Shown piece after piece: positions 1 through 7,640 of a stretch of DNA of 64,000 nucleotides. The position numbers and the translations under genes were made by a program. Under the pieces are notes generated by a model, which saw nothing but the letters and a program-made list of their open reading frames with translations, did not search any database and was not told the origin of the DNA. The stretch lies in assembly GCA_031254035.1 (NCBI GenBank), contig JAIRVF010000100.1, positions 1 to 64,000 of the forward strand. The letters run 5' to 3'. The stretch's first letter is position 1; every line of letters begins with the position of its first letter. This DNA comes from Paenibacillus sp. GTDB lineage: Bacteria > Bacillota > Bacilli > Paenibacillales > Paenibacillaceae.

Positions 1-89
1 GAGCAAGCTCTCCATCAAGTCCGCTCGACTTGCATGTATTAGGCACGCCGCCAGCGTTCGTCCTGAGCCAGGATCAAACTCTCCAAGAA
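1..89 (-). rRNA. 16S ribosomal RNA, 5' end (partial)
   Basis: The reverse complement carries the universal bacterial 27F site (AGAGTTTGATCCTGGCTCAG) at 63-82, followed by the usual GACGAACGCTGGCGGC and the first variable segment GAGCGGACTTGATGGAGAGC, which resembles Paenibacillus 16S. The mature 5' end is placed about seven bases upstream of the 27F site, near 89, by comparison with E. coli numbering. The gene runs off the left edge, so only the first part is present. Confidence 0.97.
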
Positions 90-332
90 AGTTTGTAGCT
101 CATTTTGAATCTGACGAGATATAATGAATTTTTCGATTGAGCAAGGCCGAATCGGAAATTTCATTATTAAAATCTCATTTTGCTCCGTGAATCATTCAGT
201 CAGAAGACTCGAACCAATTCACTTCGCGGTCGACCTTGCAAGCAAGGTCTTTATCTCACTCGTTGCTCAGTTTTCAAAGACCAAATTCTTTCGTTTTCAG
301 TGCCGCTCGTTTGTTTCAGCAGCAACTCTTAT

Positions 333-361
333 ATAGTATCATTCTTCGACAAGTTTTGCAA
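333..361 (-). promoter_or_regulatory. rrn proximal promoter (P2)
   Basis: On the minus strand a -35 box TTGCAA (356-361) and a -10 box TACTAT (333-338) are separated by exactly 17 bases. They lie about 240 bases upstream of the 16S start. The transcribed leader contains a CTTTGAAAACTGAGCAACG segment around 260-282 of the type found before Bacillus-group 16S genes. Confidence 0.7.
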
Positions 362-435
362 GAACTTTTTTTCTTAAAATCTGCTCTGCTTATTAGTCGA
401 CCGGCAAAATATCTTGTTTAAGTGGCCGGACTAAT

Positions 436-464
436 AATATAACTCTTAGGGACAACTATTTCAA
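436..464 (-). promoter_or_regulatory. rrn distal promoter (P1)
   Basis: On the minus strand a -35 box TTGAAA (459-464) and a -10 box TATATT (436-441) are separated by 17 bases, about 100 bases upstream of the proximal promoter. Tandem sigma-A promoters are normal for Firmicute rrn operons. The rest of 465-676 shows no gene. Confidence 0.68.
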
Positions 465-676
465 GTTGTAAATTTCCCCAACTGGAGTATTAAAGATCAA
501 TCTTTCATAGTCCTCCTTTCTCATATGAAACAAAATAGCCTCTGAAAGAACTTAGAAACACTCTGCTGTAAGTAATCGTTCATTGTGACTATCCTAACAC
601 TGCGCCAATAATTCAACGGAAAACCGTGTCAGATATACAAATCTTATACTTACGCTATCCTGCCCATTAGTTGAGA

Positions 677-707
677 AAAGGCATCCATCAAAATTCCGGA
701 TGCCTTT
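677..707 (-). terminator. Terminator of the nucleotidyltransferase gene
   Basis: AAAGGCATCC and GGATGCCTTT form a perfect 10-bp stem. On the minus strand it is followed by a T-rich run, 30 bases after the stop codon at 737. Confidence 0.85.
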
Positions 708-736
708 AAATGTTTTTATTGAGCTATTGTGTTCCG

Positions 737-1546
737 TTAATTGAACACGTTGCTACTGGAATTGTCTGAATATATACTATCAAGAAACTCGATTGAGACG
801 CGTTCAGCTTCCATCTTAGGTACAATCTCTGAAGCTGTACCTAATCGTTGATACATCTTAATCGTGTTTTTTAGAGCATGGTAGCAACTTTCGAAGCTGT
901 GGAAAGGAATCGTTCCTTTAAGTTCTTCCAATTCTTTTGAAGCGTATTTCTCGAGCCTTCGAACCCCTCGCGGGGAATGGCCGTTACGAATGAGGACTAA
1001 CGGTCCTAACACAGCATTCCGAATAAATGTTAGGTGATCGATCAGTTCGAATAATTCGCCCCTCCCTAATTTAGTCGCGCCATAATGCACCCATACCCAG
1101 AAACGTTCCTCAATCCATTGAGGATCAGGGAAGGGGAAAGTCGGAGTTGTTTTGCTGAGTAACGTTGTAATATCAGAACTTCTCTCCCAAAGAATCAGCG
1201 GGTTCTCGATTCGTACTTCGAGCTCCTCCACTTGAACAAACTTAAGATCGACATGAAGAGGTGCTGGGCCAGGGCCATATAAACAAATAAGCAATCTGGG
1301 TTCTCCGACATGCTCACCGGTGAATGCCGAAAGTAAGTTACCGAGCCCTTCTGCGATACGGGGGCGTTGTTCCATGATCTCATTTCGAAAAGCGTAATTG
1401 TAGACGATTATTAAATCCAAATCACTGTACTCATCCAATGCTCCGTGTATCATGGAGCCGCCTGCAAGGAGACCTGTAAGTCGATGATCTAGTCTCACAT
1501 ACTCTATTGCCTGTTCAATGAACCGTTCGTGTACAGGTAACTTCAA
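737..1546 (-). CDS. Nucleotidyltransferase-domain protein
   Basis: About 269 residues. The N-terminal part carries the DNA polymerase-beta-type nucleotidyltransferase signature: LLAGGSMIHGALDEYSDLDL, that is a GGS followed nine residues later by an SDLDL that supplies the metal-binding Asp pair. A possible third Asp lies in HVDLKFV near residue 100. The C-terminal half is helical and looks like the substrate-binding part of aminoglycoside-adenylyltransferase-like proteins. Actual substrate unknown; resistance activity is not implied. No ATG fits. Of two in-frame TTG codons, the second (1544-1546) has an AGGAG nine bases upstream and is preferred over the first (1550-1552), where the spacing is only three. 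The gene stands alone, with its own terminator. Confidence 0.8.
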   Translation of the reverse strand: MKLPVHERFIEQAIEYVRLDHRLTGLLAGGSMIHGALDEYSDLDLIIVYNYAFRNEIMEQRPRIAEGLGNLLSAFTGEHVGEPRLLICLYGPGPAPLHVDLKFVQVEELEVRIENPLILWERSSDITTLLSKTTPTFPFPDPQWIEERFWVWVHYGATKLGRGELFELIDHLTFIRNAVLGPLVLIRNGHSPRGVRRLEKYASKELEELKGTIPFHSFESCYHALKNTIKMYQRLGTASEIVPKMEAERVSIEFLDSIYSDNSSSNVFN

Positions 1547-1552
1547 TGCCAA

Positions 1553-1718
1553 TCGCTCCTTAAATAGTGACCCATAAAATGGGTATTACCAAAATGTAGC
1601 ATTCATAATGAGTGGGCGTCAATCGTATGTGGATCAATTTAGCAACAAATCGCGCTAAACTACCCGTTAGCTTAAAGCCGCTGCCATTCCATAACTTTAT
1701 ATTCAGGAACATCCAAGC
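1553..1718. other. Intergenic, no gene seen
   Basis: AT-rich spacer between the nucleotidyltransferase gene and the duplicated terminator block. It contains no ORF with a ribosome site and no recognisable RNA. Confidence 0.6.
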
Positions 1719-1847
1719 AAAAGAACCGACCATGATGGCCGGTTCTTTACGTCTATTTATTATACCCCAAGCATGGGTAGATGCTTTCGATTATGATAAG
1801 TCAGTGCCAATGCAATGCACTGTTTTAATTCATCTACTGGTATCTCA
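1719..1847 (-). pseudogene. Duplicated 3' end of the DUF1801 gene with its terminator
   Basis: This block matches 3348-3476 almost base for base (constant offset 1629, a handful of substitutions). It contains the hairpin AAAGAACCG...CGGTTCTTT (1720-1748) and, on the minus strand, the last 29 codons of a DUF1801 protein: EIPVDELKQCIALALTYHNR and then KHLPMLGV with a TAA stop at 1760-1762. Upstream of the Glu codon the similarity stops at about 1847, so the rest of the gene is missing. It is a decayed or recombination-derived fragment, not a functional gene. Its relation to the intact copy at 3389-3802 is discussed in the findings. Confidence 0.85.
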
Positions 1848-1943
1848 CGTAAGGGCATTCCGTTTCATGAAATCTGTGAGCAGCTCCATGTTGCTTGATT
1901 GTTATGGGATTTTCTGTAACCATTTTTGCTCATTTATAGATAT

Positions 1944-2705
1944 CTATTTAATGGAGTCTAGCATTTTCTCAAGTTTACTCGGACTCATGATTTCATGGGT
2001 CACAAACTTTCCGTTATAAAACATGCTGAATGTAGTCCATATCGCTGGCGATTCCAGCGCTTCTTCTCTTGTGCTAATGCGCTTGGTGCGAAAAGGAATA
2101 TCTCTGGCATCCGCGACTCTTTGCAGATCATCCAGCACTCCCACGGCAAACGGACATTGTGCTGTAAAATAGATACAAATCCCTTTATCCGATGCCGCAT
2201 GGGGTTGAGCTGAATGTATAAAAGCTGGGTCGGCTCCATTTTCGTTCCATTTCTGAACCAGCAACACGAAATAAGGATCTGCTTGATCCATCACAGTAAA
2301 TCCCATATGTTCAAAGTAACGTTTCTCGCTCAGGTAAGGCATCTTTTTTGAACTCGCAATATGGACGATCCCATCCATTCCAAGCTTCTCTGCATCTTTC
2401 CTGCATTGTTCGAGCAGTTTTTTACTGTGACCGCTGCCCTTATGACGTCCGCTAACCCAAAGGCAATTGATATACATGTAATTTGGAGCATCAATTGGGA
2501 TCCAGGCCTTGCCGGCAGGCAGGTATTCGATAAAAACCTTGGCGCGTTCATCGAGTCGATGAAACCTCAATCCCTCCTCCATCCGCTCGCATAACCACTG
2601 TTTCTTTTCCTTTACAGCCCGTTCATATTGCTTGGCCCCGAGAGCGCAGCAGATATGTTCATGTTCGATGTTTTCTTTCGTAATTTCCAGGTATGTCATA
2701 TGCAT
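1944..2705 (-). CDS. yoaP: YoaP-like GNAT acetyltransferase
   Basis: 253 residues, close to Bacillus subtilis YoaP. Residues 1 to about 150 form a GNAT N-acetyltransferase fold, with the acetyl-CoA loop at about 88-95 (GRHKGSGHSKKLLEQC) and the YLSEKRYFEHMGF segment typical of the fold's last strands. The remaining 100 residues are the YoaP-like C-terminal domain (IYFTAQCPFAVGVLDDLQ), which looks thioredoxin-like with a single Cys. An AAAGGA lies just upstream of the first ATG (2703-2705); a second ATG two codons in is less well spaced. Substrate unknown. The 680 bases upstream contain only the intron remnant. Confidence 0.85.
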   Translation of the reverse strand: MHMTYLEITKENIEHEHICCALGAKQYERAVKEKKQWLCERMEEGLRFHRLDERAKVFIEYLPAGKAWIPIDAPNYMYINCLWVSGRHKGSGHSKKLLEQCRKDAEKLGMDGIVHIASSKKMPYLSEKRYFEHMGFTVMDQADPYFVLLVQKWNENGADPAFIHSAQPHAASDKGICIYFTAQCPFAVGVLDDLQRVADARDIPFRTKRISTREEALESPAIWTTFSMFYNGKFVTHEIMSPSKLEKMLDSIK

Positions 2706-3039
2706 GCTTGTCCTTTCTAGTTTTTATATATTTCATGCTTGATCATTTAGGACAACCCGCCAACCCATCTTATAACTTTGCCAAACTTGATATCCAATCC
2801 TGCCGTACCATTCTGTTAACCGTATACATACAGGTGATCAATGACGTATCCTTGTTGCCCTTGCGACAGTGCACGTTGTCTAAACTGCTGCGATAATCCT
2901 CATCTTTATCGTGGTCACATAATTCACTCTACTAAGCTTATTTCCCTGTTGATCCTCCAAGTAAAAACCTAGCTGGTGGTAGTCATTCAGACGAAAAGAA
3001 GGTAAAGAAGGTGATGGCCGCACCGCAGCTGAAGACATC
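2706..3039. other. Intergenic, no gene seen
   Basis: No ORF with a ribosome site and no clear structural RNA. No group II intron domain V motif or reverse-transcriptase fragment was found here, although it lies directly 3' of the intron remnant. Confidence 0.55.
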
Positions 3040-3344
3040 TTGGTTTGAAATCCATCTTCTCACGTCCATGAGACCTCTCACGGTAAGACGACTCACTTTC
3101 CCTCCATACATCCGCACCGTTTATACTGGAATGTCCGTGTAGTGTATTGGACTTTGCTTTGTAATGCAAGCCCATCCCATTCCTTGTGCCTGATGGCGTT
3201 CGTGTTCCTCGGACCGGAGGTTTGCCTCCAGCTTCCTTCAGATTCCACCTCGCGATGGACACCCTTGCTCTTGGCTAGTGGTTGGCCACTACAAACCCCC
3301 ACAGCGGACTTTCACCGCCTAGTTAGTCGCCATGCGTGGCGCAC
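3040..3344 (-). mobile_element. Truncated group IIC intron (5' ribozyme part)
   Basis: Read on the minus strand from 3344, the sequence starts GTGCGCC and runs through segments characteristic of bacterial class C group II introns as known from the Oceanobacillus iheyensis intron: GGCGGTGAAAGTCCGC, AAGGGTGTCC, GGTGGAATCTGAAGGAAGC, GGCAAACCTCCGGTC, GAGGAACACGAA, TTGCAT..ACAAAGCAAAGTCC, and GGGAAAG...CTTACC...GAGGTCT. These correspond to domains I to III. Near 3040 recognisable similarity ends. The domain IV reverse transcriptase gene and domains V and VI were not found before 2706, so the element cannot splice or move by itself. It begins four bases beyond a terminator hairpin (3348-3377), the site class C introns are known to choose. 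Confidence 0.8.
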
Positions 3345-3347
3345 ATC

Positions 3348-3377
3348 AAAAGAACCGACCATGCTGGCCGGTTCTTT
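3348..3377 (-). terminator. Terminator of the DUF1801 gene, intron target
   Basis: AAAGAACCG and CGGTTCTTT form the base of a hairpin whose upper part is CCA..TGG. On the minus strand it is followed by TTTTGAT and then the intron 5' end. The same hairpin is present without an intron at 1719-1748. Confidence 0.85.
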
Positions 3378-3388
3378 ACGTCTATTTA

Positions 3389-3802
3389 CTATATCCCAAG
3401 CATGGGTAGATGCTTTCGATTATGATAAGTCAGTGCCAGTGCAATACAATGTTTTAATTCGTCTACTGGTATTTCATCGTTCTCAGCAAATACAATTGCT
3501 CGATTACCTTCATAGTTGAATAAATCTCTATAAACCTCTTTAAACGTCTCCACTAGCTTTGTTTTACAGTTGAAGTACATGGCGTATTGATCTGGGTTTG
3601 ACTGTTTCCAGCCTATTCTAATGGTACTCCCCTTTTTTGTGATATAACTAGGCTCTCCCCATTTTAGCGTTTCATCCACATAATCAACGCCTTCTATCTC
3701 TATCGCTGTATCCAAAATTAGCTGACGAAGAATCAATAGTCTCGACTGAATGTGGTTAGGATACTGTTCGAATACTTCCTTCACCTTGGCCTGGTACAAC
3801 AT
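3389..3802 (-). CDS. DUF1801-domain protein
   Basis: 137 residues, the usual length for the DUF1801 (YdhG/YjhX-like) family. Family-like segments are LLILRQLILDTA near residue 24, the WGEPSY motif near 48, and a C-terminal IALALTYHNRKHLPMLG. The function of the family is unknown. No good ribosome site precedes the ATG. The start lies five bases after the stop of the GyrI-like gene, so the two are probably co-transcribed and translationally coupled. The terminator at 3348-3377 follows directly. Confidence 0.85.
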   Translation of the reverse strand: MLYQAKVKEVFEQYPNHIQSRLLILRQLILDTAIEIEGVDYVDETLKWGEPSYITKKGSTIRIGWKQSNPDQYAMYFNCKTKLVETFKEVYRDLFNYEGNRAIVFAENDEIPVDELKHCIALALTYHNRKHLPMLGI

Positions 3803-3807
3803 CGAGT

Positions 3808-4329
3808 CTATTTTATCGCAATATAAATTTCCGCTTGTCCGTTCTCTGGATTAACATCCTTGCTATAATATTCAAAATCACCTGTAAATGCTCGATTATT
3901 ACCTGGCTGTTGCGACCATTGCCAAATATCAGCCCAAGTGCGCTGCACCATTTCTATAATGGGTCCACGTTCTGTAACGAATACAGCATATTTTGCAGTA
4001 GGAACAGTAAATTCTTTTATCATATCTAGGTTTTGAAGCTGTAATGCCTCCTGCACACGCACGCTAACCATTACTTCATAAAGACCCGCAGCTCCCTGTT
4101 CATAGTTGAAGTAACAGCTATAATGACCATCTTCTTGTATATTAACACCTAACTTCTCACCAATATTTTGAGAATGGAACTGTTCAAACAACTTACCAAT
4201 TTTGCCATTTTGGCTTTGTTCGGCTTCATTTGTTGTAACGGCACTAATTCCAGCTAACGTGAAGGAAGGTAATTCCTCAATACGGGTAGGTCCAATTTCA
4301 GTTATACCTTTTTGTTCGTTTTGTTTCAT
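3808..4329 (-). CDS. GyrI-like effector-binding domain protein
   Basis: 173 residues with no DNA-binding domain. It consists of a stand-alone GyrI-like (SOUL/AraC effector-binding) small-molecule domain: IEELPSFTLAGISAVTT at the N-terminus, GLYEVMVSVRV in the middle, FTVPTAKYAVFVTERGP followed by the helix WADIWQWSQQ, then FEYYSKDVNPENGQAEIYIAIK at the end. Such single-domain proteins bind, and sometimes hydrolyse, small amphipathic compounds. Ligand unknown here. AGGGG lies about ten bases before the ATG. It is followed by the DUF1801 gene and preceded by a WYL regulator in the same direction, a frequent arrangement for such proteins. Confidence 0.85.
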   Translation of the reverse strand: MKQNEQKGITEIGPTRIEELPSFTLAGISAVTTNEAEQSQNGKIGKLFEQFHSQNIGEKLGVNIQEDGHYSCYFNYEQGAAGLYEVMVSVRVQEALQLQNLDMIKEFTVPTAKYAVFVTERGPIIEMVQRTWADIWQWSQQPGNNRAFTGDFEYYSKDVNPENGQAEIYIAIK

Positions 4330-4373
4330 CCTTAATCAATCCCCTTATTATAGAATGAAACCAGTATAAAACA

Positions 4374-4416
4374 ATAAACCTGACAACTGATTGTCAAGTT
4401 ACGTTGTCAGGTTTAT
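4374..4416 (-). terminator. 14-bp inverted repeat between the WYL and GyrI-like genes
   Basis: ATAAACCTGACAAC (4374-4387) and GTTGTCAGGTTTAT (4403-4416) are perfect inverted repeats with a 15-base loop. The right arm lies inside the last codons of the WYL gene (stop at 4394-4396, in the loop). On the minus strand the hairpin is followed by TGTTTTATAC, so it could end the WYL transcript. It could equally be an operator for the downstream gene. Confidence 0.6.
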
Positions 4417-5347
4417 AGATTTTTGCTATTTTTTCTGCACGACTAGCAATAATTTTCCGTAAATGCTGTGGCTCAAGCACCTCTACATGATGTCCTAAAC
4501 CAAGAATGAAGCTATAGAGCCATTCATTTTCTGGATATGCCTTTTTAACTAACCAACTACCGTCATCAACTGGCAAAAGCTCTTCAATACCAAACCATTC
4601 TTCTGCTAAATAACGAGCTTCATCTTGGAATCGAAAGACAACTTCCGGTATATGGGATGGCTCGAATTTACTCTTGTCTTCTTCATGCTCCTGAGCAGCG
4701 AGATCTCGGCGAATGAAGTTTCTTTCACGATCTATCGCGAGATCTTTCATTCTTTTTAGTTTAAAAAGGCGGAACGCTTCTTTCTCTAGACAATAAGCTT
4801 TTAGATACCATTGCCTTCCTTTGAGAATAAGCATATGCGGCTCTACTATTCGCTGGGAAACTTCACCTTCTGCATTCGAATAGGTAAAGTTAACTAATGC
4901 GCAGCTATCTATTGCTTCGTCTAATAGCTGTAGTTTCGAACGGAGATGTTCCATTCCATCCCAAGGAGAGTAATCGATTAGTACGCGATTTGTCTTCTGT
5001 TGAAATTCTTCTTCATATGCTGGCAGTACGACACTATTTATTTTTTCTACTAGTCGTTGGTGTTGCTCTTTGCCATATGAAGTGGAGATACTGCGGAGGG
5101 CAGTAACGATAGCAGCAAGCTCGTCATTGGTTAACATATTTCGGTCCAAGCGGTAACCTTCTGACAAACCAATGCCACCGTTTGTTCCTTGATAGGTGAC
5201 GATCGGGATGCCGGCTGCATTAATTGCGTCAACATCTCGGTATATCGTCCGAATGGATACCTCGAACCGCTCCGCCAATTCTTTAGCCTGTACCATACGA
5301 CGGTTCAGCAGTAAAATAATGATGGATAAGAGCCTTTCCAGTTTCAA
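4394..5347 (-). CDS. WYL-domain transcriptional regulator (YafY family)
   Basis: 317 residues. An N-terminal DeoR/HTH_11 winged helix (residues 1-60, AKELAERFEVSIRTIYRDV) is followed by a WYL domain (about 130-215, with RIVEPHMLILKGRQWYLKAY) and a WCX extension. The family senses ligands and represses or activates nearby genes. The start is taken as TTG (5345-5347) because GGAGG at 5357-5361 lies nine bases upstream and the family normally begins with the LERLLSIIILLLNRR helix found here. An upstream ATG at 5392 would add 15 atypical residues and lies before the ribosome site. It probably controls the GyrI-like/DUF1801 pair downstream. Confidence 0.88.
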   Translation of the reverse strand: MKLERLLSIIILLLNRRMVQAKELAERFEVSIRTIYRDVDAINAAGIPIVTYQGTNGGIGLSEGYRLDRNMLTNDELAAIVTALRSISTSYGKEQHQRLVEKINSVVLPAYEEEFQQKTNRVLIDYSPWDGMEHLRSKLQLLDEAIDSCALVNFTYSNAEGEVSQRIVEPHMLILKGRQWYLKAYCLEKEAFRLFKLKRMKDLAIDRERNFIRRDLAAQEHEEDKSKFEPSHIPEVVFRFQDEARYLAEEWFGIEELLPVDDGSWLVKKAYPENEWLYSFILGLGHHVEVLEPQHLRKIIASRAEKIAKIYKPDNVT

Positions 5348-5456
5348 AATATGTAACCTCCATTTTAACGTCACTTCTTTTCTTAGCTGCATTGTAAATC
5401 TTCTTTATTATTATTTTCAAGGAAACGGGAGTGAATTAAAGAGTCTTTCTCTCATC

Positions 5457-5582
5457 AAAAAAAAAAAAAAAATGACCTGGCTTCCCCTGATGTACATAAA
5501 AGACAGACCCCACGCAGAGGAAGAACAGAAGGGATTTCTGTATGACAATCGCGTAGAACCGATCCTCCTCTTTCCAGGTCTT
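5457..5582 (-). ncRNA. Candidate structured RNA or complex terminator ending in T16
   Basis: Read on the minus strand, GACCTGG (5575-5581) pairs with CCAGGTC (5475-5481). Inside, CTACGC/GCGTGG and ACAGAA/TTCTGT can form further helices, and AGAGGA/TCCTCT is an alternative pairing. The outer stem is followed at once by 16 consecutive T (5457-5472). It begins about 45 bases after the LysR stop codon, so it may be that gene's unusually large terminator or a separate small RNA. No known riboswitch core was recognised. Inference from base pairing only. Confidence 0.4.
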
Positions 5583-5627
5583 TATTTGGTCTTATTATTT
5601 CTCTGTAAGATAATTCATATCTCTTCT

Positions 5628-6536
5628 TTAACATCCATCCGTTGATTTCTGCCCCGGTGCAAAGTAATGTCGAATATCTTCCAAGAAGCATTGGACACTA
5701 GGAGCCAGATACCGATTTTTCATAAACATCAAATAGACCGTTCGTTCCAACGCAGGTGAATCCACTGTTTTGCGGACAATCGATTCATCTTTCGGTTCAA
5801 CTAAATAATTTTCAGGGATAATGGCAACCCCAAGGTTTTCCCTTACCAATGTCAAAGCAGTCTCAAACCGTTCAATTTCAAATTTAATGTTCGGAGTCGT
5901 TTGCTCGAGCGCAAAGGCATTCAAAATATCTTCCCTTGTCTGGAATCCTTCCATGCTAATAATGAAGGGTTCTCTTTCCAATTCTTTGAATGTGATGAAT
6001 TCCTTCCGAGATAGTGCGTGATCCCGATGCAGCACAAGAACTAACTTTTCATTATATAAAGGGTATGATTCAATATCGTCTTCATGGATACACTGGTTAG
6101 TAATGATGAGATGGGTATGGTATTTTCGTAATGAATCGACCACCGCCTTTCTGCTCAGCACCTCTAACAGCTTAATATGAATCGAAGGAAAGCGGTTTTG
6201 ATATTCACGGATCACCTTGGGAACCCACTGCCTCACGGATTCGATCATACCAATCACAAGCTCCCCGTTGCCAGTTAACTTTACTTCTTCCATCTCTTTT
6301 TTCAAAATGTTCATTTGGGAAAGAAGCCGAATCGATTTTCGATACAAAACGCTGCCGGCGTCCGTCAATTCGATTTTTCTCGTACTACGTTCAAACAATG
6401 GCGAGCCGACCTCTTGCTCCAAATTTTTGATGGCATTGCTTAGAGATGGCTGTGATATATGCAGTTTTATCGCGGCTTTGGAATAACTCAACTGATCGGC
6501 AACCGTCACAAAATAATGTAATTGTTTGATATCCAA
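5628..6536 (-). CDS. LysR-family transcriptional regulator
   Basis: 302 residues, normal for the family. The N-terminal winged helix-turn-helix is evident (HYFVTVADQLSYSKAAIKLH, then ISQPSLSNAIKNLEQEVG and LFERSTRKIELTDAG, residues 7-60). It is followed by the linker helix and a two-lobed effector-binding domain (from about 90, GELVIGMIESV). The start is TTG at 6534-6536, with GAGAGGGG nine to ten bases upstream; no ATG is closer. The gene is divergent from hutG-gltS, with 123 bases between the starts, and most likely regulates that pair. A dyad ATA-N9-TAT at 6559-6573 is a candidate binding site. The ligand could be glutamate or formiminoglutamate (inference). Confidence 0.9.
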   Translation of the reverse strand: MDIKQLHYFVTVADQLSYSKAAIKLHISQPSLSNAIKNLEQEVGSPLFERSTRKIELTDAGSVLYRKSIRLLSQMNILKKEMEEVKLTGNGELVIGMIESVRQWVPKVIREYQNRFPSIHIKLLEVLSRKAVVDSLRKYHTHLIITNQCIHEDDIESYPLYNEKLVLVLHRDHALSRKEFITFKELEREPFIISMEGFQTREDILNAFALEQTTPNIKFEIERFETALTLVRENLGVAIIPENYLVEPKDESIVRKTVDSPALERTVYLMFMKNRYLAPSVQCFLEDIRHYFAPGQKSTDGC

Positions 6537-6558
6537 ATCACTCTTCCCCTCTCTATTT

Positions 6559-6623
6559 ATAACTTAAAGCTATTAAATTATTTGTATTATATATTTTAAA
6601 TTATAAGATTGTCATCATATAAT
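6559..6623 (+). promoter_or_regulatory. LysR-type box and promoter of hutG-gltS
   Basis: A T-N11-A type dyad (ATAACTTAAAGCTAT, 6559-6573) lies upstream of a -35-like TTTAAA (6595-6600) and a perfect -10 TATAAT (6618-6623), with 17 bases between the boxes. The weak -35 next to a LysR-type dyad is what an activated promoter would look like. Confidence 0.55.
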
Positions 6624-6659
6624 TGAAACAACAGAAATATGCAGAAAGGGTGGGGACAC

Positions 6660-7640
6660 TTGCGAAAACATCTTGGAGCCGATGTATGGGTCGGCCGAAC
6701 GGATCATTCGGAAAGAAGAAGCAGCTTCCGCTACCATCAAATCGTGGAACGTGTGGAGCTGGATACACCATGGAAGGCCTTCTCAACCAACACTTGCGCC
6801 ATCATCGGTTTTGAATGCGAGGAAGGGGTTCGACGCAATCAAGGGAGATTAGGCGCGGTGAACGCTCCGAATGAAATCAGGAAAGCACTTGCAGGTCTGC
6901 CTTGGAGAGCAGCGGAAAGTCATCGCCTTATTGACGCGGGGAATGTGGTGTGTACCGACGGAAAGCTTGAAGAAGCTCAGGAAGCATTGGGACATGCCGT
7001 ATCCGACCTCTTTTCAAAATCCGCGACTCCCATTATTTTGGGCGGCGGACATGAGACGCTGTATGGACATTATTTAGGTGTCCGGCAACATATAGGGCAA
7101 GATGCTAGGCTAGGAATTATCAACATTGACGCCCATTTCGACTTACGCCCCTACGACAATCAACCTTCATCAGGAACGATGTTCCGACAAATATTAGAGC
7201 ACGACAGCAATAGCCGCTATTTTGTGCTCGGCATTCAGCGATTCGGAAATACACAGGAACTGTTTGACAAGGCGGACGAGCTTGGCACCCGCTACATTTG
7301 CGAGGAAGAGATGCATGAAGGACGGATGAATGACATCATTTCATCATTACATACGTTCATGGAACAACAGGATTATGTCATGCTCACCCTTTGTACCGAT
7401 GTACTCAATGCGGCATTTGCGCCGGGAGTCAGCGCTCCGTCTCCTTTCGGATTATCACCAATGGATGTTCGTGCCCTGATTCGCACTGTCGCCACTCATA
7501 AGAAGGCGCTATCTTTTGATATCTGCGAAGTAAATCCGACTGTTGACGAGAACGGAAGAACCATAAAGCTAGGTGCATACTTGACGAATGAAGCCATTAT
7601 GGCATTTATGGGGAGGGACAATAATGACACTGGCACTTAA
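6660..7640 (+). CDS. hutG: Formimidoylglutamase
   Basis: 326 residues, ureohydrolase (arginase) superfamily. The predicted reaction is hydrolysis of N-formimidoyl-L-glutamate to glutamate and formamide, the last step of histidine breakdown. The N-terminal VWVGRTDHSERR matches HutG. Metal-site motifs are GGGHE, NIDAHFDLR and CTDVLNAAFAPGVSAPSPFG, and the C-terminal end has DICEVNPTVDENGRT. The second motif has Cys where arginases have the first Asp of SxDxD; this may be a subfamily trait. The start is TTG (6660-6662), with AAAGGGTGGGG just upstream; an ATG at 6639 has no ribosome site. It overlaps gltS by 17 bases. No other hut genes are in the window. Confidence 0.87.
   Translation: MRKHLGADVWVGRTDHSERRSSFRYHQIVERVELDTPWKAFSTNTCAIIGFECEEGVRRNQGRLGAVNAPNEIRKALAGLPWRAAESHRLIDAGNVVCTDGKLEEAQEALGHAVSDLFSKSATPIILGGGHETLYGHYLGVRQHIGQDARLGIINIDAHFDLRPYDNQPSSGTMFRQILEHDSNSRYFVLGIQRFGNTQELFDKADELGTRYICEEEMHEGRMNDIISSLHTFMEQQDYVMLTLCTDVLNAAFAPGVSAPSPFGLSPMDVRALIRTVATHKKALSFDICEVNPTVDENGRTIKLGAYLTNEAIMAFMGRDNNDTGT

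Noticed and set aside
498..520. AGGAGG followed by a three-codon frame (ATG AAA GAT TGA) on the minus strand upstream of the rrn promoters
   Set aside because: Too short to be a gene, upstream of both rrn promoters and downstream of a terminator. The short palindrome AAAGATCAATCTTT overlaps it. Treated as chance.
2706..3040. Intact group II intron with reverse transcriptase
   Set aside because: No reverse-transcriptase frame and no domain V-like GAGC..GAAA..GUAC hairpin in the available space.
5457..5582. SRP RNA or 6S RNA
   Set aside because: The SRP GGAAGCAGCC-type loop is absent, and the element is too short and without the central bubble for 6S RNA.
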